Assembly (NCBI RefSeq): GCF_042453785.1 | Contig: NC_091677.1 | Coordinates: 5,613,501 to 5,677,500, forward strand | Source of the DNA: Malus domestica | Lineage: Eukaryota; Streptophyta; Magnoliopsida; Rosales; Rosaceae | DNA length: 64,000 bases | Direction: 5' to 3' | Shown: one piece after another, positions 35,201 through 49,100 of the stretch | How the letters are laid out: the number at the start of each line of letters is the position of its first letter | Numbering within the stretch: the first letter of the stretch is position 1 | Program-made: the position numbers and the translations under genes | Notes under the pieces: model-generated | What the model was told of the DNA's origin: nothing | Database searches by the model: none | The model's input: the letters and a program-made list of their open reading frames with translations, nothing else

Positions 35201-38200
35201 TGAACAAGATCATCCCGTTGATGGTTTCATGAAACATTCAGAAGAGGTGGTAGATCACTGTGGAGGACTTCCATTAGCTCTTCGAGTTTTGGGTTCTTCT
35301 CTAATGGGGGAAAGTATAACTGTATGGCAAAGTACGTTAGAGAAATTAAAGGCTATTCCAGATGGTCAAATCATGAAGAAACTCAGATCAAGCTACGACT
35401 CTTTACAAGACAATCATGATCGAGATTTATTTCTCCATATTGCTTGTTTCTTTGTTGGAAAGGACAAAGATTGCGTTGTTTGGATTTTGGATGACTGTCA
35501 GTTCTACACTGTTGTTGGAATTCAAAATCTCGTCGACAGGTGCTTAGTGACAATTCATCAATGTGAGTGGCACAAATATTGCAAGATTCAGATGCATGAC
35601 TTAGTTCGTGACATGGGCAGAGAAATTGTTCGCTCAGAATCAGAGGAGCCGGAGAAGCGTAGTAGATTATGGCATCATAAAGATTCTTTCAAAGTATTGA
35701 GAGAAAAAAATGTAAGAATCATGCTTGGGTTGTATGTATGTTTTTCCTATTTTGTGTAGCTTTTACTAATTTCTTTTCCTTTTTCTTTACATTAGGGTAC
35801 CCAAACAATTTGCGGTCTTGTCCTGAATATGTTTCCTGCAGACACCACTTCAATGAATTCGGATGAGATGGTCTTCGAAACCGAGGCATTTACAAGGATG
35901 CACAAACTCAAATTACTCCATCTCAGTCATGTACAATTGAATGGATCGTATGCAGAATTTCCGACAGAATTGAGATGGTTGTGTTGGCATGAATTTTCTT
36001 TGAATTCCATACCCATCAATTTTCCGTTGGAGAATCTGGTTGTTCTTGAAATGCATCATAGCTGCTTGAGACAAGTTTGGAAGGGAACAAAGGTATGTTA
36101 CGCTATACTTTTCCTCATCCTTTTCTTTAAGGGTTCTCATTTTGAACATTCAATATTGTGCATATGTAAGAATGAATTAACGTTTCGTCTCTCCTCTTTT
36201 GTTTTCTTAATTTCATTACTTTTTTTCAACAGTGCCTTCCATCGTTAAAGATCCTTGATCTTAGTCATTCTCATGACCTTAGAGAAAGTGTTGCTGACTT
36301 CTCACTTTTCCCCAATTTAGAAAAACTGATTCTTGTAGATTGTCGGAATCTGATTGATGTCCATGAATCCATTGAAAGCCTAGAGAAGCTTGTTTACTTG
36401 AATATGAAGGATTGCAAAAGTATTAGGATGTTGAACAAGAACATTGGTAAGCTCAAGTTACTCAAAACACTCATTATATCTGGTTGTTCGAATCTTAACG
36501 AGTCTTCAGTGGACATGATGAGGAACATGGAGTCTCTGAAAGTGCTTGAAGCAGATGAAATTCCAGTGAATCAAGTACTTACTGCTGGTGGGCAGTTGAT
36601 TGAATCTTGGCCTGCGAGAAGTTCATATATTTTTTGGACCTCTTTACCATGTTCTTTAGTATCTTTAAGTCTTAGCGGGCGCAATCTCTCGAATGAAGAT
36701 TTTCCAATGGAACTTGGTAACCTATCTTCCTTGGAAAAATTAAATCTACAGTCCACTTCAGTTTGTAGCCTACCAAGTTGCATCAAAGGGCTAAAGAAGC
36801 TTTGTGAACTCAACTTTGGCGGGTGCAAGAGTCTTAAAGAACTTGTAGGGCTACCAAAAGTGAAGCATGTGTTTGTGACTGATTGCACATCATTGGAAAA
36901 GGTAACATATGAATCATTTTCATCCTACAAAAATAGTTTAATCTTGTTTCGTCACAACCGCAGCCTAGTTGAGGCGGAGTATATGTTCAGACTAGAACCC
37001 ATTGGAAAAGTTGATACAGAAATGATCAACCTGTTGGAATTGCGCAATTATTTGGAATCCACGGCAACCATTAAGATGCACGTCCCATTTTCATATGGAA
37101 AGATTTCGCAAGACTATGAGTCTCGTCCCATCCAGGTAAACCTCTCTCTCTCTCTCTCTCCCCCCCTCTCTAGATTTGTCTCATATCCTATAAAAGTTAA
37201 ATAGTAATGATTTCCATGGCATTCGTATATAGGGACTCTATGAATATGGTATATTCAGCACATTTCTTCAAGGGAATCAGGTTCCAGGTCGATTTGACCA
37301 TAGAAGTAGTGATGCAGGGACCTCAATATCCTGTAGAGTGCCTTCACTGCCTCCAAATTATGTAATTCGAGGCTTGAACATCTTTGCTGTCTATGCACTT
37401 TCCGAACATTCTTCTTTTTATGCATTCGATAATCCATTATTTAAGAAAGTATGGAATAAGAGCAAGAGTCTAAAGTGGATTTATAACCCGCAAGTGTACG
37501 GGATTCCCAGGGAGGGAGAAGACATGGTATGGTTAAGCCATTGGAAGTTGGAAGGTGAGTTATTAGGTGGCAATGAAGTTGTTGTTTCAGTGTTTATGCA
37601 ACCAGGTGTGTTTCACTTGAAGGAGTTTGGCGTCCAGCTTGTGTGTGAAAAACACGAAAATAATATTACGAGTAAGCAACACAACACGTGGACGGATCCT
37701 TATTATCCACGTGTCATCAGAGGAGATTTGTCATCACGTGAGGCGACAGAAGGAACGTATTGGCTCTGCTGGAGACCACACTCACCTGAAGCTATTGCTT
37801 GGTTCGATTACCTCGATAGGGACTTTGATGATCATGAATTAGATACAGGTATGTGTGTTGTTTTAATGGTAAAGCATTTGTATTGATGTACGTTATCAAA
37901 AAAGGCCTCGTTTGGTGTCAATGTATCTTGAAGGAAGAAACTAAGGTTAACCTCCACTTCTTCCTACAAGATACGTTGACTATAACGAGTTATCATATTC
38001 AATCCAATCGTAGATACCAAATAAGGAGGCCGACAGTACTAATTAATCAGCATGTATCACAAGTTCATATATTTTTGCAATCCTAGTGACGCAACTTGGA
38101 GAAGAGCAAGAGGAAGAGGAAGAGGAAGAAGAAGAAAAGCAACTGCAGGATGATCCCATGCTTCTTCCAGCAGCAACAGGCAGACTTACCTCAGATTCAG

Positions 38201-38487
38201 AAGATGAAAATAATGGCTCAAAGAACGACATAGAAATATCCGAGAGTTCAAAGAAGGGATCTCAAGGTAATGATAACGATGTTCAATCAGCTGCAAAAGA
38301 TGTTGCAGATGAAGAATTGATGCAATGCTTGGAAATTTTGAACAACATGGAGGAACTTGACGATGATACTTATTCAAAAGCTTTGAAGCTTTTCCATGAC
38401 GATGCAACTTGGAGAAAGCTATTTGTGAGCATGCCTGATAAAAGGAAGAAACCTTTCATCCTCAGGCTTGGTTCACGTAAAGATTGA
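32297..38487 (+). pseudogene. TIR-NBS-LRR resistance gene, exon 2 interrupted by a transposon
   Basis: Exons: 32297-32807 (TIR); 32913-32919 plus 34597-35711 (NB-ARC, split by the insertion); 35796-36092; 36233-37135 (LRR); 37233-37848 (post-LRR, C-JID-like, with 'SISCRVPSLPPNY'); 38087-38487 (acidic Glu-rich tail). TIR: HVFLSFRGEDTRKTF at the start and SRYCLDEL holding the NADase glutamate. NB-ARC: P-loop GISGVGKTT, Walker B LLILDDVD, RNBS-B SKIIITTR, GLPL GGLPLALRVLG, and MHDLVRDMGREIV. Outside the insertion all frames are open and splice sites good, so the lesion looks recent. The 1,677-bp element sits 7 bp into exon 2, so a normal TIR-NBS transcript cannot be made unless the element is spliced out in frame. 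As it stands the gene could give a TIR-only product from exon 1. In the family: intracellular immune receptor acting through TIR NADase activity. Confidence 0.85.
32920..34596. mobile_element. Non-autonomous hAT-like element in TNL exon 2 (copy 3 of 3)
   Basis: Ends CAGTGGCGAAGCCA ... TGGCTTCGCCACTG, the same as the 12184 and 15557 elements, and near-identical in the interior. Differences: a 22-bp deletion near 33007, a G run of 8 instead of 12, about 55 bp of extra sequence around 33435-33490 that partly repeats 'ccgtcgacctcatcccaatc', and scattered substitutions. The flanking direct repeat is atgag (32915-32919, 34597-34601), 5 bp and not 8; the left 8-mer ggtatgag would fit if ggt was lost at the right junction. 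Hence it is an independent insertion of the same family. Confidence 0.9.
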
Positions 38488-39266
38488 GCAGGTATGTGTG
38501 TTTATGTTTAGCAGAGCGCAATTTAGTCCTAGGAGTCCAAGGTTTTTTTTTTTTTTTTTTTTTGTTGTTGACCTAAGCTTATTTATTTCTTTCTTAGTAC
38601 GTTTGTTGATAGTATGCTTGCTGCAGCAACGGAAACAACTCATTTGGTGGTCTCAGAGGCTGGAATGTGTTCATGTTGGCTTCGGCTGCCTTCTTTCTCT
38701 TTCGCTCTCAATCCGCTCGCTCTCAGCTTCCTCGGCTATGAAAGAAGACTCGTCTAACAATCAACAACGTCAAAATGAATTTGTTGTATTACCGGACTAA
38801 TATCTTATCTATACTCAAATTGGTTTTTATAAAATTTGCTGAATACTGTATTAAGATTAGCAGATTAATATGCCTCAATAAGGGTTCTACTGCTCTACGT
38901 GTTTTTCCGGTGACTGGTGTCTGCTAGAAAAATGAATGGAGTTAACGGAAAGGATCAAATGCCATGCGAGAGTGAGTTTGAGGACCACGGAAAGCAAAAC
39001 AAAAAGTTGAGGGACGAAAATGAAACACGGTGGAAATACTCTCATCACACCAACAGTTGCAAGGTATTTAGTAAAAAAAAAAGGTAATTTTCTTTATTTC
39101 TATACGTTCAATATTTGAGACAAAGATTATGTCATACAACAAAGTTCTTAAAACCCCCTCTCCAATTGTGTTCTCTCATTCCCTCCATCTTTTAAAATAC
39201 AAGATATATTAGGTTTAGCATACAAACAGATTTTGGAAACATCGATAGGGCTTCATGGAACACTCT
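38488..39266. other. 3' flanks of the TNL and of the convergent coiled-coil gene
   Basis: A possible 3'-UTR intron of the TNL runs from 38492 (gtatgtgtg) to 'cttgctgcag' near 38627. A T run of about 20 is at 38543. From 39085 the sequence is the 3' UTR of the minus-strand coiled-coil gene and matches 30340-30585. Confidence 0.5.
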
Positions 39267-40109
39267 TCAAAACGAGATCTTGATGAAGACCAAGATGTTC
39301 AAAGCTAAAATGTAGAGCACAAAACCCGACCTCAGCAGCATGAGCCTCTGCTGATTCTCTGCTCGGCCATCGGCATTTCTATGATGAGCGTCAAGGATAT
39401 AATCAGACGAAGCAGATCCATTTCCTGATGCGCTTCGTCCAAACCTATTTCTAGCAGTATTCATTTCTATGTTGCTACTTTCAAGATTCCTCCACAACAC
39501 ATTCAATCTTTCCAGCTCCGTCGCTTTCAAATGAATTTCATTGACCAGGCCTTCTGCTTGTGCCTATAAACATTTGAGATAACCACGAACAAATTTTTTA
39601 CCATATACAACTGACATCAGAGAAGTAAAACAATTCAAATATTACTGAAAAGTTACGGAGATACCTGTTTTGCTTCTAGCTGCTCAATTACGCTGTGAAG
39701 TTGTTTATCCAAAATCTTCTCTCTTTGCACTGCACAAAATAAATTCCTTACAAATTAGTCGTACAAACTAGAATGACTGACATTATGCTCACAAGGGGTT
39801 TCAACTAACAATTGCAAAATTCAGCCGAGAAGCAGTTTATTAGTTTATAGAATAGCCACATGCTCCACCATATGCACCACTGTGATTCCAAAAGGCAATA
39901 CCACACTAGGCGCTAGCCATGCGGTACACACAACTAAGTTCGACATTTTTATACCCCACCAAAAAGCAGAAGTAAAGAACTCGACTGTAACCATAAATTT
40001 CTTCATCATAAGTGACTTGATTTGAAAACCCGCTACCCCATTTTCTGGTTCAAAATTTTCTGTTTCCAATTTTGGGTAAACCTTATTTTCTTGAATGTTC
40101 TTAAGACCC

Positions 40110-40180
<71 letters not shown>

Positions 40181-43100
40181 TGTACCATACTTGATCAATC
40201 CCGAAACTACTGAGCACCGGTCAACGTTATACCGTCAAGGACCCAGAAGAGCTTCCCTTCAACCAGGAGGCCAATCACAATGCGACACGTGTCGACATCA
40301 GAAGCCTATCACAACGCGACACGTGTCAACATCAGAAGCCAATCACAACACGACACGTGTCAATGTCAGAACAAAACTAAAAACTCTCTTCTATAAACAG
40401 GGATCATTCTCCCACAATAATCTCTAATGTCATTTTGTACTAAACTATTAACTAGAACTCACAAAAGGAGAGCTTGAACCTATGTATTTGTGTAAACCCT
40501 TCACAATTAATGAGAACTCCTTTACTCCGTGGACGTAGCCAATCTGGGTGAACCACGTATATCTTGTGTTTGCTTCTCTGTCTCTATTCATTTACATATT
40601 TATCTTCACTAGTGACCGAAGCAACCAAGCGAAGGTCACAAAACCTGACACTTTCTGTTGTACCAAAGTCCTCACTGATTTTGTGCATCAACATTTGGCG
40701 CCGTCTGTGGGAACGACACTTATTCCCACTCTCTTCAGCTTTGTCAAGCTGGTTTCCACCGCTCGTACACTTTCTTTTGGCCAAGCATCTCTCTCCGACA
40801 TGGGGAGCAAAAGAAGCCATAGCACACAGAATAACACCCCCCTTGGACCTAGTATGAAGCAACGAAAGCAGGAAGGAAATAGAGTTACTCTTCAAGCTAA
40901 AGTCGATGAGCTAGAGGTTCAGAACAACAAGATAGCGATGAAGAATGAGGTCCTTCAGGAACAATATGAAAAACTTTTCGAGATGCTTCACGAGGCTAGG
41001 CATGCTCAAACACACAAGCTCGTCGCCCCTGTTGAGGTCAACAATCATCTGAATGCCCCCCAACACGGAGGGTCACCGATATCCAACACGGACATCCTTG
41101 ATAGGGATCGAGCTACACATCAATGTGATAATCAACATGAGACTTCTCTCAATCCAGCTGCTTCAACTCGAAGCAGAAGAAGTACAGGAAAGCACCTCCT
41201 CACAGAGGGAGTGGAAGGATCAAAAGCCGTCTATCGCGATTGTCGAGACTTCCTAAAGCAACGTCGAGAGAATCTCATCCACATAAGCACGAAGATCAAT
41301 GACCCAATAGTTTCTGAAAGAGTCGGTCCTCTTCCACGACCCAGGCCAGCTTCCAATCTAGGGAATGGGCAACAGGTCCCAGAAGAACATGAAGGTACAT
41401 GGGACTCGAAAATATTCCGACATACTCACTCTAGGAGTCAGTGTGGCGAGTCCAAGGAAAAATCACGTTATCTTGATCAAACTTTCCTACTTCCAAGAGG
41501 CGATGGGGACTTACGGAAGAAAACTTCAATGGTGCACGACTCCACTCAGGACCCCCTTGTCCTACAGCTCCTGGAGGAAGTAAACAAGTTGAAGGCTGAA
41601 CGTCAAGCCGAGATACCTGACTGGAACCAACCCAGGCCTGGCCCCCTCACAAGAAGGATCCTTAACACCCCCCTCCAAGCGAAGACAAAGCAGAAGCTTG
41701 ACTTACAACTCTATACTGGAAGGGAAGACCCGATTGAACACCTTAACCTCTTTGAGTCCACCATGGTATACCGGAGACACACCGACGAAGAACGGTGCCT
41801 TCTCTTCCTCTCCACCCTCTCTGGCGGAGCTTTAAACTGGTATTGCCGTCTTCCACCTGAGACAGTAGACTCATTTGAAGAGTTGAGGAAGCTGTTTGTC
41901 TCTCAACACATCTTCCAGACCAATCGCTTGCATTCCGCATATGACTTGTACACTATTCGCCAGAAGCCGGACGAGTCATTACGAAAGTATGCTGGCCGCT
42001 TCAGCCATGAGTATTCTCGCTGCGCTGAGGCAGATGACAAGACCGCCCTCAAGGCCTTCACGGCAGGCTTACGTGACTGTTTCTTCAAGTACATGATCAA
42101 TGCCAACACTTGGAAAACTTACTCTGAGGTGATGGCACAAGCTTACAACCATGCCTCCGCCGAGGCAAGGACATATCAAAGGAAACCCCCTACAGTCACC
42201 CCTTATCAGCAAGTAGGGAGTGGAGGCCAAATCCAACCAAATGAGAAGACATCAACCTTCCAAACGATAGTAGCACACCCCCTGCCTCATTTAATGCTTC
42301 ACCAAGTCAGCAGACATATCAATCCCAGGGCAAAAGGAAAGATTTCCATCCTCACCAATCTCATTTTAATAAAAAGAATAAGGGGCAATATCGCGATAAC
42401 TCAGGATATCGTCACAATAACGCCCGTCCCCAGGCAGTCAACGCAGTGGGCCAATCACGTGTCAAGACAAGCCCTACCCCGAGGTATGAGACATACACAC
42501 CTTTGAACGCTACATGCGCGGCCATCTACCCTAGTATAGCTCACCTGATACCAAAGCCAAAGCCAAGACAACCAGATTACAAGTCCACGAAGAACATGGG
42601 CATGTTTTGTTGCTACCACGAGTATAATGGCCATGATGGCGAAAAGTGCATCATCCTCCGTGATCATATTGAAGATTTGGCACGTGAAGGAAAAATTGAT
42701 CAGTTCCTCTTTCACCCTCCAAGGGATAACCGTAACCAACGCCAGGTCAATGTGATATATTCCATAAGCGGCGGCACACCCATGTCTGAATCTTCCAATA
42801 CGACCATGAAAAACAGTGAACGAACTTTGAGACCTGGCCATCAAGTATTTCACGTGGAAGACATCAGGGGAGGCGAGTATCAAAAGTCTAACTGGGATCC
42901 AATATGTTTCTACCCTGAGGAAGAAAGAGGTATCATCTACCCTCACAACGACCCGCTGATCGTGGAGGCTCACATAGCAAATTTTGATGTAAAACGAATC
43001 CTGATAGACACAGGTGCTTCAGTCAATATTATGTTTGCTGAAGCTTTTAAGGCACTTAATGTAGCTGAACACTTGCTCGATCGTTCGATTTCTCCTCTGA

Positions 43101-46100
43101 TAAGCTTCTCTGGCGATATCGTACAACCTTTAGGGAGTATACACTTACCCCTCACCATTGGTACAAGCCCCTACATAGCTACTATTACTACTAACTTCCT
43201 AGTGGTCAATTGCTCGACAGCATACAATGTCATCTTTGGACGCACAGGCATCAATGATCTCAAGGCCATGATATCCACACATATGTTGTTGATGAAGTTT
43301 CCAACCCCTTTCGGCAATGGATACATCAAGGGAGATCAACTTAGTGCTCGATCATGTTACAACACTTCAGTTAAGCAACAACACCTGCCTGTCCCCAAGG
43401 AGACCCTCTCTATACATAACCAAGTAGTAAAGACCAGTCCAGATGAAGCCAACTCGGATCTTCATGATGGCAACAGTCAACCCGACGACCCTCGATATGA
43501 TTCTTTCACCCAGCAAGCACAACCCGCTGAAGAGTTAGAGAATGTCTCTATCTCCAAAGACCATCCATATCGCATGGTGAAGATTGGCACCACTTTGTTA
43601 CCACCCATTCGGTTGTCGCTGATCTCTTTTTTGCAAGAGAACGCCGAGGTCTTCGTTTGGTCATATAAAGATATGTCGGGCATCTCTCCCGATATCATCT
43701 GTCACCACTTGAGTATTAATCCCAAGACCAAACCAGTAAAACAGAAGCGAAGATCTTATGATGTTGAACGATACGAGGCGATGAAAGCAGTAGTTGAAAA
43801 ACTCAAGGACATAGGCTTCGTCCGTGAAGTTAATTACACAACATGGGTAGCAAATGTTGTCTTTGTTAAGAACAATCCGACCAAGGAAAGTCTCCTGCTT
43901 CAAAAGGTCTTGTGGAGAATGTGTGTCGACTACACCGACCAAAACAAAGAATGCCCGAAAGATAGTTTCCCCCTTCCTTTCATTGATAGACTTATAGACT
44001 CTACAGCAGGGTGTGAACTCTTGAGCTTCATGGATGCTTATTCAGGATACAACCAAATCCTCATAAACCCCTCAGACCAAGAACACACAGCCTTCACTAC
44101 TGACAGGGGACTATATTGCTACAAAGTCATGCCCTTCGGTCTAAATAATGTAGGGGCAACTTATCAGAGGCTAGTTAATTCAATGTTTACCGAACAAATC
44201 GGGAAGAACATGGAAGTTTATGTTGACGATATGTTAGTCAAGAGCAAACATGCCGACCAACATATCACCAACCTATATGAAACCTTCACCATTCTGAAGA
44301 GGTATCGAATGAGGTTGAACCCCAACAAATGTGCTTTCGGCGTGGGCTCTGGCAAATTCTTAGGCTTCATGATTAGCCAACGAGGCATTGAAGCTAACCC
44401 CGAAAAGATCAAAGCAATCCTCGACATGAAAGAGCCAGTAACTTCAAAAGACATCCAAAGCCTTACTGGCAATGTGGCAACCTTAACCAGATTCATTTCT
44501 AAGGCCACAGACAGATGTGCTCCTTTCTTCAAAGCACTCAAGGGAAATAAGAAGTACATTACATGGACAGAGGAATGTGCCAAGGCATTCAGGAACCTCA
44601 AAGAGTACATGAGTAAAGCCCCTCTGCTCTTCAAACCAGAAGTTGGTGACACTTTCATTATCTATCTATCGGTTTCGGCTTCAGCAGTCAGTTCTGTTCT
44701 TATTTGAAAGGACAGTGGTGTCAAACAGCCCGTTTACTACGCTAGCAAGGCCCTACAAGATGCGGAGACACGATACTCCAACATTGAGAAATTAGCTCTA
44801 GCATTGGTCATGTTTGCTCAAAAACTTCGCCTTTATTTCCAAGCACACGCCATCATCGTGCTTACCAATCACCCTCTTCGACAGATACTCTAGAGTCCTG
44901 ACACGTCTGGGCGAATGATCAAATGGGCGATAGCATTGGGTGAGTTTGACATCTCCTACCAACCAAAACCAGCCGAAAAGGGTCAAGCAGTAGCAGATTT
45001 CATCGCTGACTTCACATATCCTGTTGACATTGCTTCTACACCTGAAGCAGTAGCTTCATTACCATCGGAAGCTCAGAAGATAAAATCAACAACCCCAGCA
45101 TGAAGTCTATATGTTGATCGCTCATCCAACCAACAGGGATGCGGAGCAGGATTAGTCCTCACTACCCCCGATAAAGTGGCGATAGAATACGCTCTTCGTT
45201 TCAATTCAAGGCATCGAACAACGAGGCCGAATACGAAGTCCTTCTAGCAGGCTTACGTTTGGCCAAGCACCTTGGGGTTAAACAAATTGATATCTTCAGT
45301 GACTCCCAATTAGTGGTCAACCAAGTCACGAACAACTTTGATAATAAGGATAGCTTCATGGCAACATATCTTGCGCAAACACGACTTTTGCTCAAACACT
45401 TCCACTACCAGATCACCCAAGTTCCTCGAGCGGCAAACAGTCATGCAGACGCTTTGGCTCGCCTCGCCTCGGCAGTGGAAGACAAGATTGGGAGAAAAAT
45501 TCATGTCGAATTGTTGGCAGCACCAAGCACCATGGTCGCGGAAGTGTGCAATTTACAACGAAGAGATAGTTGGATCACCCCAATTTATAAATTCCTTGCT
45601 CATGGCACCCTCCCAAATGACAAAGTCCAAACTAAGCAGATTCGATACAAGTCTGCCCGCTACCTGATCATTAATGACCAACTCTACAAGCGCGGTTTTA
45701 CCCTGCCATACCTAAGATGCCTTACACCTACGGAGGCGGAAATTGTCTTTCGGGAAATACATGAAGGAGTCTGCGGAGATCATGCTGGGTCTCGATCCCT
45801 AGCACACAAGACTTTTCGCCAAATAATACTATTGGCCAACACTCCACCAAGATGCCATCAGAATATCTCGCTCATGTGATAAGTGTCAACGCTACGCAAC
45901 TATCCCTCACTCCCCTCCCGAGCTGCTCACTCCTATGATCAGCCCTTGGCCCAATGGGGACTTGATTTGATCGGCCCAATGCCTGCAGGGAAGGGCAAGG
46001 TCCGCTATGCAATCGTTGCAGTTGACTACTTCACAAAGTGGGCTGAAGTAGAACCCTTGGCAACCATTACTGAGACAAAAATAGAAGACTTCGTATGGAA

Positions 46101-49100
46101 GAACATCCTCTGCAGATTCGGCATTCCCAATGCGATAGTCACGGACAATGGGCGGCAGTTCGACAACAAGAAGTTCAGAATGTTCTGCTCTAAGTTCAAC
46201 ATCAACTTCTGTTTTGCCTCTCCAGCCCATCCCCAGTCTAATGGACAAGTCGAGGCCGTTAACAAAATAATCAAGCGCACTCTGAAAACTAGCTTGGACA
46301 AAGCTAAAGGTTGTTTGCCAGAATTCGTACCCCAAGTTCTTTGGTCATACCGCACTTCATATCGGACTTCCACAGGAGAAACTCCATTCTCACTTGCTTT
46401 TGGTATAGAAGTAGTTGTCCCGGTCGAGCTTGAGCAAGCAACATACCGAATTCAGAACTACATGCAGAGTGAGAACGACAAACAACTCACCCTCAACCTG
46501 GATCTAGTCGAGGAACACAGAAATCAGGCTCACCTGAGGAATGTTGCCTACAAGCAGCGCATCTCCAACTACTACGACTCAATAGTCAAACCTCGCTCTT
46601 TCAAAGTGGGAGACTGGGTACTGAAGAAAAGATTACTCTGTGATAGAGTCCCGAGTGAAGGAACACTCAGTCCTAACTGGGATGAACCGTTCGAGGTCGT
46701 CGGCATCAGCCGCCCTGGCTTCTACAAGCTCAGAAGCTCCGACGGCAAGACCCTTGGCCATCCATGGAATGCTGACCACTTGAAGTACTATTACAAATAG
46801 ACTCACATTGTACAAGTGTTAAGCTACAACCGTTCGGCATCCTATGTAACAAAGACCATTTGGTATGAATTCAATAAAGAGGTGATTTAGCCAACTCGAC
46901 CCTAAACTCTTTTACATTCTGAGCAATGAAACACTCAAGTGTTGAAGCTTCAACGCAAATGTTTCCAATACAAAATAAAATCTAAGTATGTGTCAACAAG
47001 ACTATACAAATGATCTATGCAAACATAGTCAAACATTCATCAATAATAGGGCAAACACTTGAAGCTTGATAATACAAACACTTGCTTGATAATGTAAACA
47101 CTCATAAACATGCAAAACAAAAAAAAAAACTCTCAGGCTTATAACATGGCACATGCCATACAAACAACAAACTAGTGCAGGTAGAGTACATGCAGAAAGT
47201 GAAAACACCTCTAGTCACCCTCATCTGAGGTTGAACCCCTGATCATATCACTCTGAGTCCTATCGCCATTTTTTGCATCTCCAAACTCATCATCACCCTG
47301 ATGACTCTGCTCATCAGCACTAGCCTCATCGCCAGACTCATCCGCACTGCTAGAATAAACTGCAAGGTCGAAGGTTTCACCTTTTCGATGATGCTCATCT
47401 ATTTCTTCACGGTATTTTCGAAGAACGCTTCCATCATCATAACGATCAAGGACAGTCATCCACTTCCTTTTTTCAAAGTGAACTTCCCGGGTACAGCGAG
47501 GTCTAAGGACATGGAGAAAGGCCTGGGAACCCAAGAACTCCTTCACAGCAACTTCCTTCTCAGTCGGGATACTACTCTTCAGCTCAGAAACCTCAACCAA
47601 GGCACTATCCAACTCCCCTTTAACCTTGGAAACCTCGAGCATAGTTGTCTCCAATTGTTTCTTAGTCACCTCTAACTGTACCTTGAGTCTCAAGTTCTCA
47701 TCATTCCGCCTCTTCAAACTCTCAAAATGTTGATCCTTGACTTGGATGGCCTCAGCCAAAGCTTTGCTCGTCTTCCTGGCATCATTCACAAGTTGCTTAT
47801 TCTCTTTCAATTTCACCTTGCACCGCTTAGTCTCTCGCAGTCTGTCGTGACACTCAGTCATGACCTGCATGACAAGACGATCATCGCTAACAAAACAATG
47901 CTAATAAAGAGGAGAAAACAAGGAAATGACAAAGTAACACTCACATATGAAGACAGCTTCAACATCCGGTCGCAATCCGATTCATCTTTAGCTAAGGGCT
48001 CTCCGAGCTCATTGAAAGTGAATCGACGCCCTGCCAGGCAATTGTTGATATACCCAAAGTCCTTTAGCCGCATGGCAACCTTCAAATCCTTCCAATGGAC
48101 ACTGTCAACCTCTTCCTTATCTTTACCCTCGATGCTAGAACTAGGATCACCTTTCTGCCCAATGTGCTCCCTAACTGGAGGAAAGATAGGATTGATAGTA
48201 GGAAGATGAGGCAGCAATCACCTATCTTCCCCGGCAACTATGGCAGCAGCACATCCAATGGCGATTGCTGCCTCCTTTTTTTTTTTTTCTTTTTTTTTTT
48301 AATCTAGTGTCTCCGGGTCTTTGACCCGACTACTCACTAGGCCACCCACCTGACCCCACAACATTTGGTAGACAAGAAACTCTAGCAATTGCTAGGTGGG
48401 TACCTTGAGAGGTGTCGAACCCCATACCTCTTGGTAACAAACCAAGGGCCTCCTCTTCTTACTATCAATCATATATTTCCTCCAGTTAGGGAGCACATTG
48501 GGCAGAAAGGTGATCCTAGTTCTAACAACGAGGGTAAAGATAAGGAAGAGGTTGGCAGTGTCTCTTGGAAGGATTTGAAGGTTGCCATGCGGCCAAAGGA
48601 CTTTGGGTATATCAACAATTGCCTGGCAGGGCGTCGATTCACTTTCGATGAGCTCGGATAGCCCTTAGCTAAAGATGAATCGGATTGCGACCGGATGTTG
48701 AAGTTGTCTTCATATGTGAGTGTTACTTTGTCATTTCCTTGTTTTCTCCTCTTTATTAGCATTGTTTTGGTAGCAATGATCGTCTTGTCATGCAGGTCAT
48801 GACTGAGTATCACGACAGACTGCGAGAGGCTAAGCGGTGCAAGGTGAAATTGAAAGAGAATAAGCAGCTTGTGAATGATGCCAGGAAGACGAGCAAAGCT
48901 TTGGCTGAGGCCATCCAAGTCAAGGATCAACATTTTGAGAGTTTGAAGAGGCGGAATGGTGAGAACTTGAGACTCAAGGTACAGTTAGAGGCGACTAAGA
49001 AACAGTTGGAGACAACTATGCTTGAGGTTTCCAAGGTTAAAGGGGAGTTGGATAGTGCCTTGGTTGAGGTTTCTGAGCTGAAGAGTAGTATCCCGACTGA

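Noticed and set aside
40022-40213. Tyr-Ile repeat proteins
   Set aside because: Caused by the (AT)n microsatellite in any frame.
47301-47675. Plus-strand ORF over the antisense ORF
   Set aside because: Shadow frame; the minus-strand frame has coiled-coil composition and a conserved intron.
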